From the NCBI GenBank assembly GCA_964481755.1, contig CAYZVH010000053.1, positions 1-17,699 on the forward strand: a DNA stretch of 17,699 nt, in the 5' to 3' direction. The notes below the pieces were generated by a model that was given only the letters and a program-made list of their open reading frames with translations, did not search any database and was not told where the DNA came from. The stretch is from Phocaeicola_A sp964481755 (lineage in GTDB: Bacteria > Bacteroidota > Bacteroidia > Bacteroidales > Bacteroidaceae). Positions within the stretch are counted from its first letter, which is position 1; each line of letters starts with the position of its first letter. The position numbers and the translations under genes were made by a program. Below are positions 1 through 5,868 of this stretch, in pieces.

Positions 1-6
1 GCTAAC

Positions 7-72
7 GAGCCTAGGCTCAAGTACCGATGAGCCTTGGCTCGATTTTCGATGAGCGATAGCTAGTGTGTGCAG
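7..72. repeat. degenerate 22-bp tandem repeat with palindromic cores
   Basis: Three units are seen at 7-28, 29-50 and 51-72. The first two share 17 of 22 bases. The third keeps only GAGC, GCT and scattered bases. Each of the first two units starts with a palindrome-like core, GAGCCTAGGCTC (perfect) and GAGCCTTGGCTC (arms of 5 bp), so the cores are two helical turns apart. No open frame runs through it. Related sequence occurs near the other end of the window (17239-17278 and 17391-17434). The role is unknown. A protein-binding array or the remnant of a dispersed intergenic repeat are both possible. The window starts at base 1, so more units may lie outside. Confidence 0.55.
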
Positions 73-77
73 CAGTA

Positions 78-173
78 TGACATCTTGTCGCAATGTCTGT
101 CATGCGGTTGTCACCCGCGTGTGGTGGATATGAATTTCGGGAAGGGATTCCTCCCTTTGGCACAGTTTCTGTA
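78..173 (+). promoter_or_regulatory. sigma-54-like promoter and upstream TGTCA sites before groES
   Basis: TGGCAC at 158-163 followed by CTGTA at 169-173 has the spacing of a sigma-54 -24/-12 promoter (consensus TGGCAC, 5 bases, TTGCW). The -24 half is perfect. The -12 half has two mismatches, one of them at the conserved C of the GC. Upstream, TGACA-TCT-TGTC (78-89) is an inverted repeat, and more TGTCA half-sites lie at 98-102 and 109-113, about one helical turn apart, as expected for an enhancer-binding protein site. No TAnnTTTG element and no CIRCE repeat is visible in 1-232. A short inverted repeat TGCCC/GGGCA (175-179/191-195) lies in the leader. Assigning sigma-54 control is inference. 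Confidence 0.35.
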
Positions 174-232
174 ATGCCCTTAGTGCCTACGGGCAAAGAA
201 AACAGTAAATAACAAATTAAAAATAGTAGATT

Positions 233-505
233 ATGAACATTAAACCATTAGCAGACAGAGTGCTTATCCTCCCTGCTCCTGCAGAAGAGAAGACCATTGG
301 TGGTATCATCATTCCTGATACGGCAAAAGAGAAACCCTTGCAGGGTACAGTAGTGGCAGTGGGCCATGGAACTAAAGATGAAGAGATGGTTCTGAAGGTT
401 AACGATCAGGTTTTGTACGGCAAATATTCCGGTACAGAAATCGAATACGAGGGTACGAAATACTTGATGATGCGTCAGAGCGATGTTCTCGCAGTGTTGG
501 GATAA
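233..505 (+). CDS. groS: GroES co-chaperonin (Hsp10)
   Basis: This is the heptameric lid of the GroEL folding chamber in the cytoplasm. At 90 aa it is slightly shorter than the E. coli protein (97 aa), which is usual in this phylum. The N-terminal IKPLADRV strand, the mobile loop (about residues 17-33, with GGIII at 23-27 that contacts GroEL) and the C-terminal LAVLG strand are all visible. The start is the ATG after an A-rich stretch. There is no Shine-Dalgarno sequence, which is normal for Bacteroidota. groEL follows after 32 bp with no terminator between, so the two form the classic groES-groEL operon. Nothing is missing or broken. Confidence 0.98.
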   Translation: MNIKPLADRVLILPAPAEEKTIGGIIIPDTAKEKPLQGTVVAVGHGTKDEEMVLKVNDQVLYGKYSGTEIEYEGTKYLMMRQSDVLAVLG

Positions 506-537
506 TCAATTATTGAACTTATTAAAATCTAAGAATT

Positions 538-2175
538 ATGGCAAAAGAGATATTATTTAATGTAGACGCTCGCGACCAGTTGAAGAAAGGTGTCGACGAG
601 TTGGCAAACGCAGTGAAGGTTACACTTGGCCCGAAAGGACGTAACGTAATCATCGAGAAGAAGTTCGGGGCTCCCCACATCACCAAGGATGGTGTGACGG
701 TAGCCAAGGAAGTGGAGCTGAGCGACGCTTTCCAGAACACCGGTGCACAGTTGGTGAAGTCAGTGGCATCAAAGACTGGTGACGATGCCGGTGACGGTAC
801 TACAACCGCTACGGTACTGGCTCAGGCCATTGTTGGTGTCGGCTTGAAGAACGTTACCGCAGGTGCAAACCCGATGGACTTGAAACGTGGTATCGACAAA
901 GCTGTGGTGAAGGTTGTGGAGTCTATCAAGAACCAGGCCGAGACCGTAGGTGATAACTACGACAAGATTGAGCAAGTGGCTACCATCTCTGCCAACAACG
1001 ACCCGTTGATTGGTAAACTGATTGCCGACGCTATGCGCAAGGTTTCCAAGGACGGTGTCATCACCATCGAGGAGGCTAAGGGTACCGACACCACCATCGG
1101 TGTGGTTGAGGGTATGCAGTTCGACAGAGGTTACCTCTCTGCTTACTTCGTGACCGATACAGAGAAGATGGAGTGCGTGATGGAGCATCCTTACATCCTT
1201 ATCTACGACAAGAAAATCTCTAACCTAAAAGATATGCTTCCTATCCTGGAGCCCGCCGTACAGACAGGCCGTCCTTTGCTCATCATTGCCGAGGATGTTG
1301 ATAGCGAGGCTTTGACAACTTTGGTTGTGAACCGTCTGCGCTCACAGTTGAAGATTTGCGCTGTGAAGGCTCCGGGCTTCGGCGACCGCAGAAAAGAGAT
1401 GCTCGAGGATATTGCCATCCTTACCGGTGGTTTGGTCATCAGCGAGGAGAAGGGCCTGAAGCTGGAGCAGGCAACACTGGAGATGTTGGGCTCCTGCGAT
1501 AAGATTACCGTTACCAAGGACAACACTACGATTGTTAATGGTGCCGGCGACAAGGAGAACATCGCTATGCGTGTGAACCAAATCAAGGCTCAAATCAAGA
1601 CCACAACTTCTGACTACGACAAGGAGAAACTGCAGGAGCGTTTGGCTAAGTTGTCAGGCGGTGTAGCAGTGCTCTACGTAGGCGCAGCTTCTGAGGTCGA
1701 GATGAAGGAGAAGAAAGACCGTGTTGACGATGCCCTCTGCGCAACCCGGGCAGCTATCGAGGAAGGTATCGTTCCGGGTGGTGGCGTAGCTTACATCCGT
1801 GCCATCGAGTCGTTGGAGAACCTGAAGGGTGACAACGAGGACGAGACCACCGGTATCGAAATCATCAAACGTGCCATCGAAGAGCCGTTGCGGCAGATTG
1901 TCGCCAACGCTGGTAAGGAAGGTGCCGTTGTCGTACAGAAGGTACGTGAGGGCAAGGGTGACTTCGGTTACAACGCCCGTACGGACAAGTACGAGAACAT
2001 GCACGCAGCCGGTGTGGTAGATCCTGCCAAGGTGGCTCGTGTAGCACTGGAGAACGCCGCTTCCATCGCTGGCATGTTCCTGACTACGGAATGTGTCATC
2101 GTAGAGAAGAAAGAAGAGAAAGCCGAGATGCCTATGGGCGCTCAGGGAATGGGCGGCATGGGCGGAATGATGTAA
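538..2175 (+). CDS. groL: GroEL chaperonin (Hsp60)
   Basis: This is the 545-aa subunit of the tetradecameric cytoplasmic folding chamber, an ATPase that works with the GroES encoded just upstream. Visible landmarks are the GPKGRNV segment near residue 31, the ATP-hydrolysis Asp (D51, equivalent to E. coli D52), the nucleotide-binding GDGTTT at 85-90, the apical-domain stretch ending in APGFGDRRKE, the second equatorial segment with EEGIVPGGGVA, and the flexible C-terminal GGM tail. The length is full for the family. Transcription should end at the hairpin at 2220-2251. The protein sequence is of Bacteroides type and is a good taxonomic marker for the window. Confidence 0.99.
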   Translation: MAKEILFNVDARDQLKKGVDELANAVKVTLGPKGRNVIIEKKFGAPHITKDGVTVAKEVELSDAFQNTGAQLVKSVASKTGDDAGDGTTTATVLAQAIVGVGLKNVTAGANPMDLKRGIDKAVVKVVESIKNQAETVGDNYDKIEQVATISANNDPLIGKLIADAMRKVSKDGVITIEEAKGTDTTIGVVEGMQFDRGYLSAYFVTDTEKMECVMEHPYILIYDKKISNLKDMLPILEPAVQTGRPLLIIAEDVDSEALTTLVVNRLRSQLKICAVKAPGFGDRRKEMLEDIAILTGGLVISEEKGLKLEQATLEMLGSCDKITVTKDNTTIVNGAGDKENIAMRVNQIKAQIKTTTSDYDKEKLQERLAKLSGGVAVLYVGAASEVEMKEKKDRVDDALCATRAAIEEGIVPGGGVAYIRAIESLENLKGDNEDETTGIEIIKRAIEEPLRQIVANAGKEGAVVVQKVREGKGDFGYNARTDKYENMHAAGVVDPAKVARVALENAASIAGMFLTTECVIVEKKEEKAEMPMGAQGMGGMGGMM

Positions 2176-2219
2176 TCTTCCGTTAAATACAGATACAGGG
2201 TGCGACTGACACCCAACGC

Positions 2220-2251
2220 AAAGCCGTTTGTGAGGTTTCACAGACGGCTTT
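2220..2251 (+). terminator. groES-groEL operon terminator
   Basis: AAAGCCGT (2220-2227) pairs with ACGGCTTT (2244-2251). A T/G juxtaposition follows, then TGTGA (2229-2233) pairs with TCACA (2238-2242), closing on a GGTT loop. The 14-bp stem ends in T-rich sequence (CTTTGTTC). It lies 44 bp after the groEL stop. The A-rich left side means it may also act weakly on the minus strand. Confidence 0.85.
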
Positions 2252-2306
2252 GTTCGTGGTATGCTCGGCATGAGCATTGACCTCCCACTCAATTAGCCTC
2301 TTAGCC

Positions 2307-2371
2307 CCTTCGCGTAGCGAGGATAAACTCCCGCGAAGCAGGCCAAGTCTTTTAGTCTCCCGCGTAGCGGG
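2307..2371. repeat. three short GCG-hairpin repeats between groEL and the HAD gene
   Basis: Three related 15-16-nt units occur at 2307-2322, 2328-2342 and 2357-2371, each built around a stem with a three-base loop (GTA or GAA). The third, CCCGC-GTA-GCGGG (2359-2371), is perfect. The first has a bulged T and the second a C/A mismatch. TTAG precedes units 1 and 3, suggesting partial duplication. A further palindrome GGGTTA-C-TAACCC (2369-2381) overlaps the HAD stop codon. Read on the minus strand, unit 3 followed by AGACTAAAAG could be a weak terminator for the HAD gene. The arrangement resembles small REP-type intergenic repeats. Confidence 0.5.
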
Positions 2372-2374
2372 TTA

Positions 2375-3034
2375 CTAACCCAGCAGGTTCAGCACCTCGC
2401 TGAAGTCCTTACAGATGTAGTCCGCCCCGGCGGCCTCGAACTCTTCGCGGCTGCCGAAACCATAGAGCACGCCGAGGGAGTCGAGGTGACACTCCTTGGC
2501 TCCTTGGATGTCGAACTTGCGGTCGCCTATCATCAGCACCTTGCTGCGGTCGGTGATGCCCATCACCGCTAGTCCGTGGTTGATGACATCTGCTTTGGTG
2601 TGGAGTGTGCAGGCGTTGTCGCGCGCGAAGATGTAGTCGAAGTAGGGGCCTAGTTGGGGGAACAACTCGTTCACCACCCGCTCGGCTTGCAGCTGCACCT
2701 TGCTGGTGGCTATCGCCATTGTGTAACCACGGCCGCGCAGGGTATGCAGGAAATCCGTCACGCCAGGGTAGGGGGCTTGCTCATATATGCCTTTCTCGAA
2801 ATAGCGTTCGCGGTAGGCCTGCACCGCTTCGGCGGCTTTCTCGTCGGAGAATCCGTAGAACTCCTTGAAGGAATCCTCTAGGGGTGGCCCCACGAAGGGA
2901 CGCAGGGTGTGGTAGTCGTCTACATGGATGCCGAATTGTGCCAACGCATATTGGGCACATTTGGTGATGCCCTCTCCGCTGTCGACCAGTGTACCGTCGA
3001 GGTCGAAGAGCAGGGTGGAGTATTGTTTCTGCAT
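2375..3034 (-). CDS. HAD-superfamily phosphatase, phosphoglycolate-phosphatase-like
   Basis: This 219-aa cytoplasmic protein belongs to the HAD phosphohydrolases with a small alpha-helical cap (GphA/PGP-like group). Motif I is DLDGTLVDS, with nucleophile D11 and acid/base D13. Motif II is ATS with T110, motif III is probably K147, and motif IV is IGDRKFD with D171 and D175. All catalytic residues are therefore present. The cap lies at about residues 18-90. The family acts on small phosphorylated metabolites such as 2-phosphoglycolate or sugar phosphates, and the exact substrate cannot be read from sequence. The start is the ATG at 3034, 35 bp from a TAnnTTTG element. It is a single-gene unit convergent with groESL and not obviously linked to the carbohydrate locus. 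Confidence 0.9.
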   Translation of the reverse strand: MQKQYSTLLFDLDGTLVDSGEGITKCAQYALAQFGIHVDDYHTLRPFVGPPLEDSFKEFYGFSDEKAAEAVQAYRERYFEKGIYEQAPYPGVTDFLHTLRGRGYTMAIATSKVQLQAERVVNELFPQLGPYFDYIFARDNACTLHTKADVINHGLAVMGITDRSKVLMIGDRKFDIQGAKECHLDSLGVLYGFGSREEFEAAGADYICKDFSEVLNLLG

Positions 3035-3069
3035 AGGTAATTGTTTAGTCTGAATTGCAATTTTCGGCG

Positions 3070-3077
3070 CAAAGGTA
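3070..3077 (-). promoter_or_regulatory. -7 element of the HAD gene promoter
   Basis: On the minus strand this reads TACCTTTG, a perfect match to the Bacteroides -7 consensus TAnnTTTG. It implies a leader of about 30 nt before the ATG at 3034. No TTTG is seen at the expected -33 distance. Confidence 0.6.
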
Positions 3078-3147
3078 TGCTTTTTCGGCGGATAAAGCCC
3101 CCGAAGAGGCTAAGTTGTGGCCCAAAAATAAAATTTTAGCGAAAATG

Positions 3148-3179
3148 TTTGGTCGGTTTATGGAATAGCCGTACCTTTA
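3148..3179 (+). promoter_or_regulatory. promoter of the candidate small RNA
   Basis: TTTG (3148-3151) is followed after exactly 20 bases by TACCTTTA (3172-3179). This matches the Bacteroides promoter (-33 TTTG, 19-21 bp, -7 TAnnTTTG) except for the last base. It points away from the HAD gene, and there is no plus-strand gene downstream before 9222, so the likely product is a short untranslated RNA starting near 3185. Confidence 0.6.
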
Positions 3180-3184
3180 AGCCG

Positions 3185-3322
3185 TAGATTTAACAAATCT
3201 ATGAAATGTTTATAAAATGGTTCTTTAATGTGCACGGCGGTGCACTTCAACCGAAAGGTTGGAAAATGGTTAGTGTCGTTAAAAGAGAGGTTGGAATGAG
3301 TACTCACTCCAACCTCTTTCTA
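3185..3322 (+). ncRNA. candidate structured small RNA, about 138 nt, not recognised
   Basis: The region starts just after a good promoter and ends at a strong hairpin with a T-rich tail. Between them are three compact hairpins: TAGATTT-AAC-AAATCTA (3185-3201, 7 bp, starting at the predicted transcript 5' end), GTGCAC-GGCG-GTGCAC (3230-3245), and CAACC-GAAA-GGTTG (3248-3261, extendable by two pairs to 3246-3263) with a GNRA tetraloop. The only ATG-started frames are a few codons long, so it is unlikely to encode a protein. It does not look like tmRNA, SRP RNA or a tRNA. A 6S-like or trans-acting regulatory RNA cannot be excluded. The promoter, hairpins and terminator are seen in sequence; transcription is inferred. 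Confidence 0.55.
3284..3319. terminator. bidirectional terminator, near-loopless 32-bp palindrome
   Basis: The segment 3286-3317 is a palindrome centred on TGAGTACTCA with a single imperfect pair (A3296/C3307). On the plus strand it is followed by TTTCT. On the minus strand it is followed by CTTTTAAC. It can therefore end both the plus-strand small RNA and the minus-strand NUDIX transcript, whose stop codon lies 125 bp away. Confidence 0.7.
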
Positions 3323-3441
3323 CATCCATTCTGTTCCAACAGGAATCTGTTGACTTGTTCCTAAGACTATTCGGTCACTTCTCTCCCTATCGAGGAGTTT
3401 CAATGCCTACGTCGGAGATAACTTTGTTCAACTGGATGAAG
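3320..3441. other. NUDIX 3' untranslated region with one hairpin
   Basis: This non-coding stretch lies between the bidirectional terminator and the NUDIX stop codon. It holds a perfect hairpin CAACAG-GAAT-CTGTTG (3337-3352). The hairpin has no T-run on either side, so it is not a convincing terminator. No open frame is supported. Confidence 0.4.
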
Positions 3442-3960
3442 TCAATTCTCCGTGTGTAAGAACTTCTCCAGCAGCCGGAACTCATTCTCGAAGTTGGGGG
3501 TGAATACCCCTTTCCCCAGTTGCTCGTTTATCTCCTTCAGACTCCAAAAACGGCCTCCGTCCAGTTCGTCGCTGGGGCGGACGGGCCCGTCGTACACGGC
3601 CTTGTAGGTGTTGACCAACTCCTTCTCGCGGGCCGACTCGAATACGTAGCGGGTGAGAAACACCGGCGCGAAGTCCGTAATGCCAAGCTCCTCGCGCACC
3701 TCCCGCTTCAAGGCTTGCTCCACATTCTCTCCATAGTCCACATGTCCGCCTACGGCGGTGTCCCATTTGCCCGGTTGGATGTCCTTCCATGCGGGGCGTT
3801 TCTGCAGGTAGAGCTCACTCTGGCTGTTGACCACATGCAGGTGCACCACGGGGTGTAGCAGTTTGCTGCCGTTGTGGCACTCGCCTCGGGTGGCCTTGCC
3901 CGTCACGTTTCCCTGCGGGTCCACCACGGGAAACAATTCCTCTTTGTTGTCGCTGTTCAT
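3442..3960 (-). CDS. NUDIX hydrolase, IPP-isomerase-like subgroup
   Basis: This 172-aa cytoplasmic protein has a complete NUDIX box at residues 72-94: G72, E78, then R86-E87-V88, E90-E91 and G93-I94. The glutamates bind the metal that hydrolyses a nucleoside diphosphate linked to another moiety. The N-terminal part (VDPQGNVTGKATRGECH, then LLHPVVHLHV) is typical of the YfcD/IPP-isomerase-like branch, often annotated as isopentenyl-diphosphate isomerase-like, but true isomerase activity should not be assumed. The start is the ATG at 3960, with a -7 element 23 bp upstream. It is a monocistronic unit. The substrate cannot be inferred from its neighbours. Confidence 0.92.
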   Translation of the reverse strand: MNSDNKEELFPVVDPQGNVTGKATRGECHNGSKLLHPVVHLHVVNSQSELYLQKRPAWKDIQPGKWDTAVGGHVDYGENVEQALKREVREELGITDFAPVFLTRYVFESAREKELVNTYKAVYDGPVRPSDELDGGRFWSLKEINEQLGKGVFTPNFENEFRLLEKFLHTEN

Positions 3961-3982
3961 TGTCGCATCTTAGTTTTGTGCG

Positions 3983-3990
3983 CAAAGCTA
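3983..3990 (-). promoter_or_regulatory. -7 element of the NUDIX gene promoter
   Basis: The minus strand reads TAGCTTTG, a perfect TAnnTTTG match 23 bp from the start codon, which predicts a very short leader. No -33 TTTG is seen at the right distance; the upstream sequence is A/T-rich instead. Confidence 0.55.
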
Positions 3991-4026
3991 TATATAAATA
4001 GGTATAATGCCCGCGGTCTGTACCAC

Positions 4027-4071
4027 AAAAAAATTACAGCCAGCGTTCCCGTAGTGGGAAGCTGACTGTAA
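4027..4071 (-). terminator. susC-susD operon terminator
   Basis: TTACAG (4034-4039) pairs with CTGTAA (4066-4071). After one mismatch CAGC pairs with GCTG, and after one bulged base TTCCC (4046-4050) pairs with GGGAA (4056-4060). On the minus strand the stem is followed by seven T (A at 4027-4033). It is a textbook intrinsic terminator 68 bp past the susD stop. Confidence 0.9.
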
Positions 4072-4138
4072 CCATCTGTTTAACCTAAACAATCTATTAC
4101 TCTCGGCTATGTACTAAAAACCAATACGTCTTATGTTG

Positions 4139-5848
4139 TTAATCGTAATAAGGATTCTGTGTAAGTTCCGCATCCTTGTTGAGCTGAATCTCCGTCAACG
4201 GGATAGGCAAGAGGATGTGCTTCTTGGCGTCGAATCCGTCGATGGCCTTCTCCGGTGTCGTCTCAGCCCACTCGGGTTTCATCATCATGTTCACGCGGTT
4301 GGCCAGTTCGCCCGTACGCATCAAGGTGAAGCGACGGTTCTCCTCGCCCACCAGCTCGCGGATGCGCTCGTCGAGGATGAAGTCGATGTCCATCTGCGAG
4401 GCGGTCACCTTGCCGGCATCGGGGTTGGTCAGACGGGCATCCTTGAAGGCGCGGTCGCGTAGCTTGTTGATGTCCTCGGCAGCACCGCTTTGGTTGTTTT
4501 GGCGCACGCGGGCCTCGGCACGCAGCAGGTAAGCCTCGCCCAGACGCATCATCGGGAAGTCCTTTATCAGTGACCAGCCGAAGTCGTCGTTCGGGTCGTA
4601 GCCACCCCATTTGGTGGTGTGGGGATAGAACACGGCCAGCGTATCCTTTACCGACACGTACACACGGTCGCCCACGCCCACGGTGACGGTCTTGGCCACC
4701 TCGTCGCCATCCTGGCAGATGTAGCCGGCCTTGTTGATTTTATAGGTAGCTCCTGTCCAGCCGATCCGGTTGTAGTACATCACGCGGCGGATGTTGTTGT
4801 TGGAGTTGCGGATGTCGCCCTCCTCATAGAGTCCGTACTTCACGTAGTTGCTCAGGCGCAGACGGCCGTTGCCACGTCCGCCGATGGAGTCGGCGTTCTG
4901 CATGCCGCTGATCTTGTGGAATCCTGGTACCCAGTTGCGTCGTTGCTGCGGAGCGCCGATTGTGCCGTTGGGCACGTCCGAGGCGTTCTCCATCTCGAAG
5001 AGCCAGATGACTTCGGTGTTGCCTTGTGAGCGGCGCTGGTTGCCATAGCGGAACATGTCGGCATAGTAGTCGCCGGCCTTCTCGTCGAGGAAGTTGCCAT
5101 AGCGTTGTTCTATCAGTTTGAACCGTCCATCGGTGATGGTCGGTGTGATGACCTGTTCCGCTTTTTGGTAGAATGAGCTGTTGTTCTGTTGGTAACCCAT
5201 GCGCAGGTAAGCCTCGGCAGCCAGCATGCGGGCCGCGTCCTTGCAGATGCGCGAGGGTTTTGTCAAACTTCCCACTTCAGGCAGGTTGGCTATCGCGAAC
5301 TCGAGGTCCTTCTCGATGATGGCGTCAATCTCTGCCTTGGGCACGCGTGTGAAGTCGGTACGCGGGGCGGTCACCGCCTCGGTTAGCAGAGGCAGGTCGC
5401 CCCATCCGGTCACCAGTTGGTTGTATGCATAGGCTCTGAAGAAGTGGGCCTCGGCGCGTTGTGCGTCCGTCCCGTTCACCTCATCGTTGATGATGATGTT
5501 GGCCTCGGCAACGATTCGGAACAACTGCTTCCACAGGAACTTCACGCCGTTGTTTTCCGAGTTCAGCTCTCCGTACTTGTAAAATCCACGCTCCACGCCC
5601 TGGATGTCGCCTGGTGCACCCACGTCGGTGCCGTCTTGCCACATGCCTGCGTAGCCTTGTTGGTCGGAGTAGCCCAGAATCTCTCCCACATAATAGTGGA
5701 GTCCGTTTATTTTGGCGTCAACATCGGTCACGTCCGCGCCGTAGTTTGAGTACATCTTCTCGTCGAGGTATGAGTCGCTGCAGGCTGAGTTGACGGCAGC
5801 CAGTGTGCACGACATCGCAAATACTCCTATTATATGTTGTAGTTTCAT
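4139..5848 (-). CDS. SusD/RagB-family outer-membrane glycan-binding lipoprotein
   Basis: This 569-aa surface lipoprotein is the lid of a SusCD pair and captures an oligosaccharide for the TonB-dependent channel. The lipidated residue is probably Cys23, after a hydrophobic signal sequence and followed by SDSYLDE, matching the acidic export signal of Bacteroidota surface lipoproteins. Family features include the TPR-like helical body (AEAHFFRAYAYNQLV, about residues 130-145), the RLGEAYLLRAEA segment, and the C-terminal ILDERIRELVGEENRRFTLMR helix with the closing LLPIPLTEIQLN and QNPYYD. It starts 20 bp after the susC stop and is certainly co-transcribed with it. The length is usual for the family. 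The ligand cannot be read directly, but the linked enzyme suggests a uronic-acid-containing oligosaccharide. Confidence 0.95.
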   Translation of the reverse strand: MKLQHIIGVFAMSCTLAAVNSACSDSYLDEKMYSNYGADVTDVDAKINGLHYYVGEILGYSDQQGYAGMWQDGTDVGAPGDIQGVERGFYKYGELNSENNGVKFLWKQLFRIVAEANIIINDEVNGTDAQRAEAHFFRAYAYNQLVTGWGDLPLLTEAVTAPRTDFTRVPKAEIDAIIEKDLEFAIANLPEVGSLTKPSRICKDAARMLAAEAYLRMGYQQNNSSFYQKAEQVITPTITDGRFKLIEQRYGNFLDEKAGDYYADMFRYGNQRRSQGNTEVIWLFEMENASDVPNGTIGAPQQRRNWVPGFHKISGMQNADSIGGRGNGRLRLSNYVKYGLYEEGDIRNSNNNIRRVMYYNRIGWTGATYKINKAGYICQDGDEVAKTVTVGVGDRVYVSVKDTLAVFYPHTTKWGGYDPNDDFGWSLIKDFPMMRLGEAYLLRAEARVRQNNQSGAAEDINKLRDRAFKDARLTNPDAGKVTASQMDIDFILDERIRELVGEENRRFTLMRTGELANRVNMMMKPEWAETTPEKAIDGFDAKKHILLPIPLTEIQLNKDAELTQNPYYD

Positions 5849-5868
5849 CTTATTTCAATTTTTGATTA

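Noticed and set aside
7..72. CRISPR array
   Set aside because: Units are contiguous 22-bp degenerate repeats without distinct spacers, and no cas gene is present.
1..232. CIRCE (HrcA) operator before groES
   Set aside because: The TTAGCACTC/GAGTGCTAA inverted repeat is absent from both strands of this region.
3185..3322. Riboswitch or leader of a downstream gene
   Set aside because: The next gene on that side (NUDIX) is on the opposite strand, and a terminator ends the transcript, so a free-standing RNA fits better.
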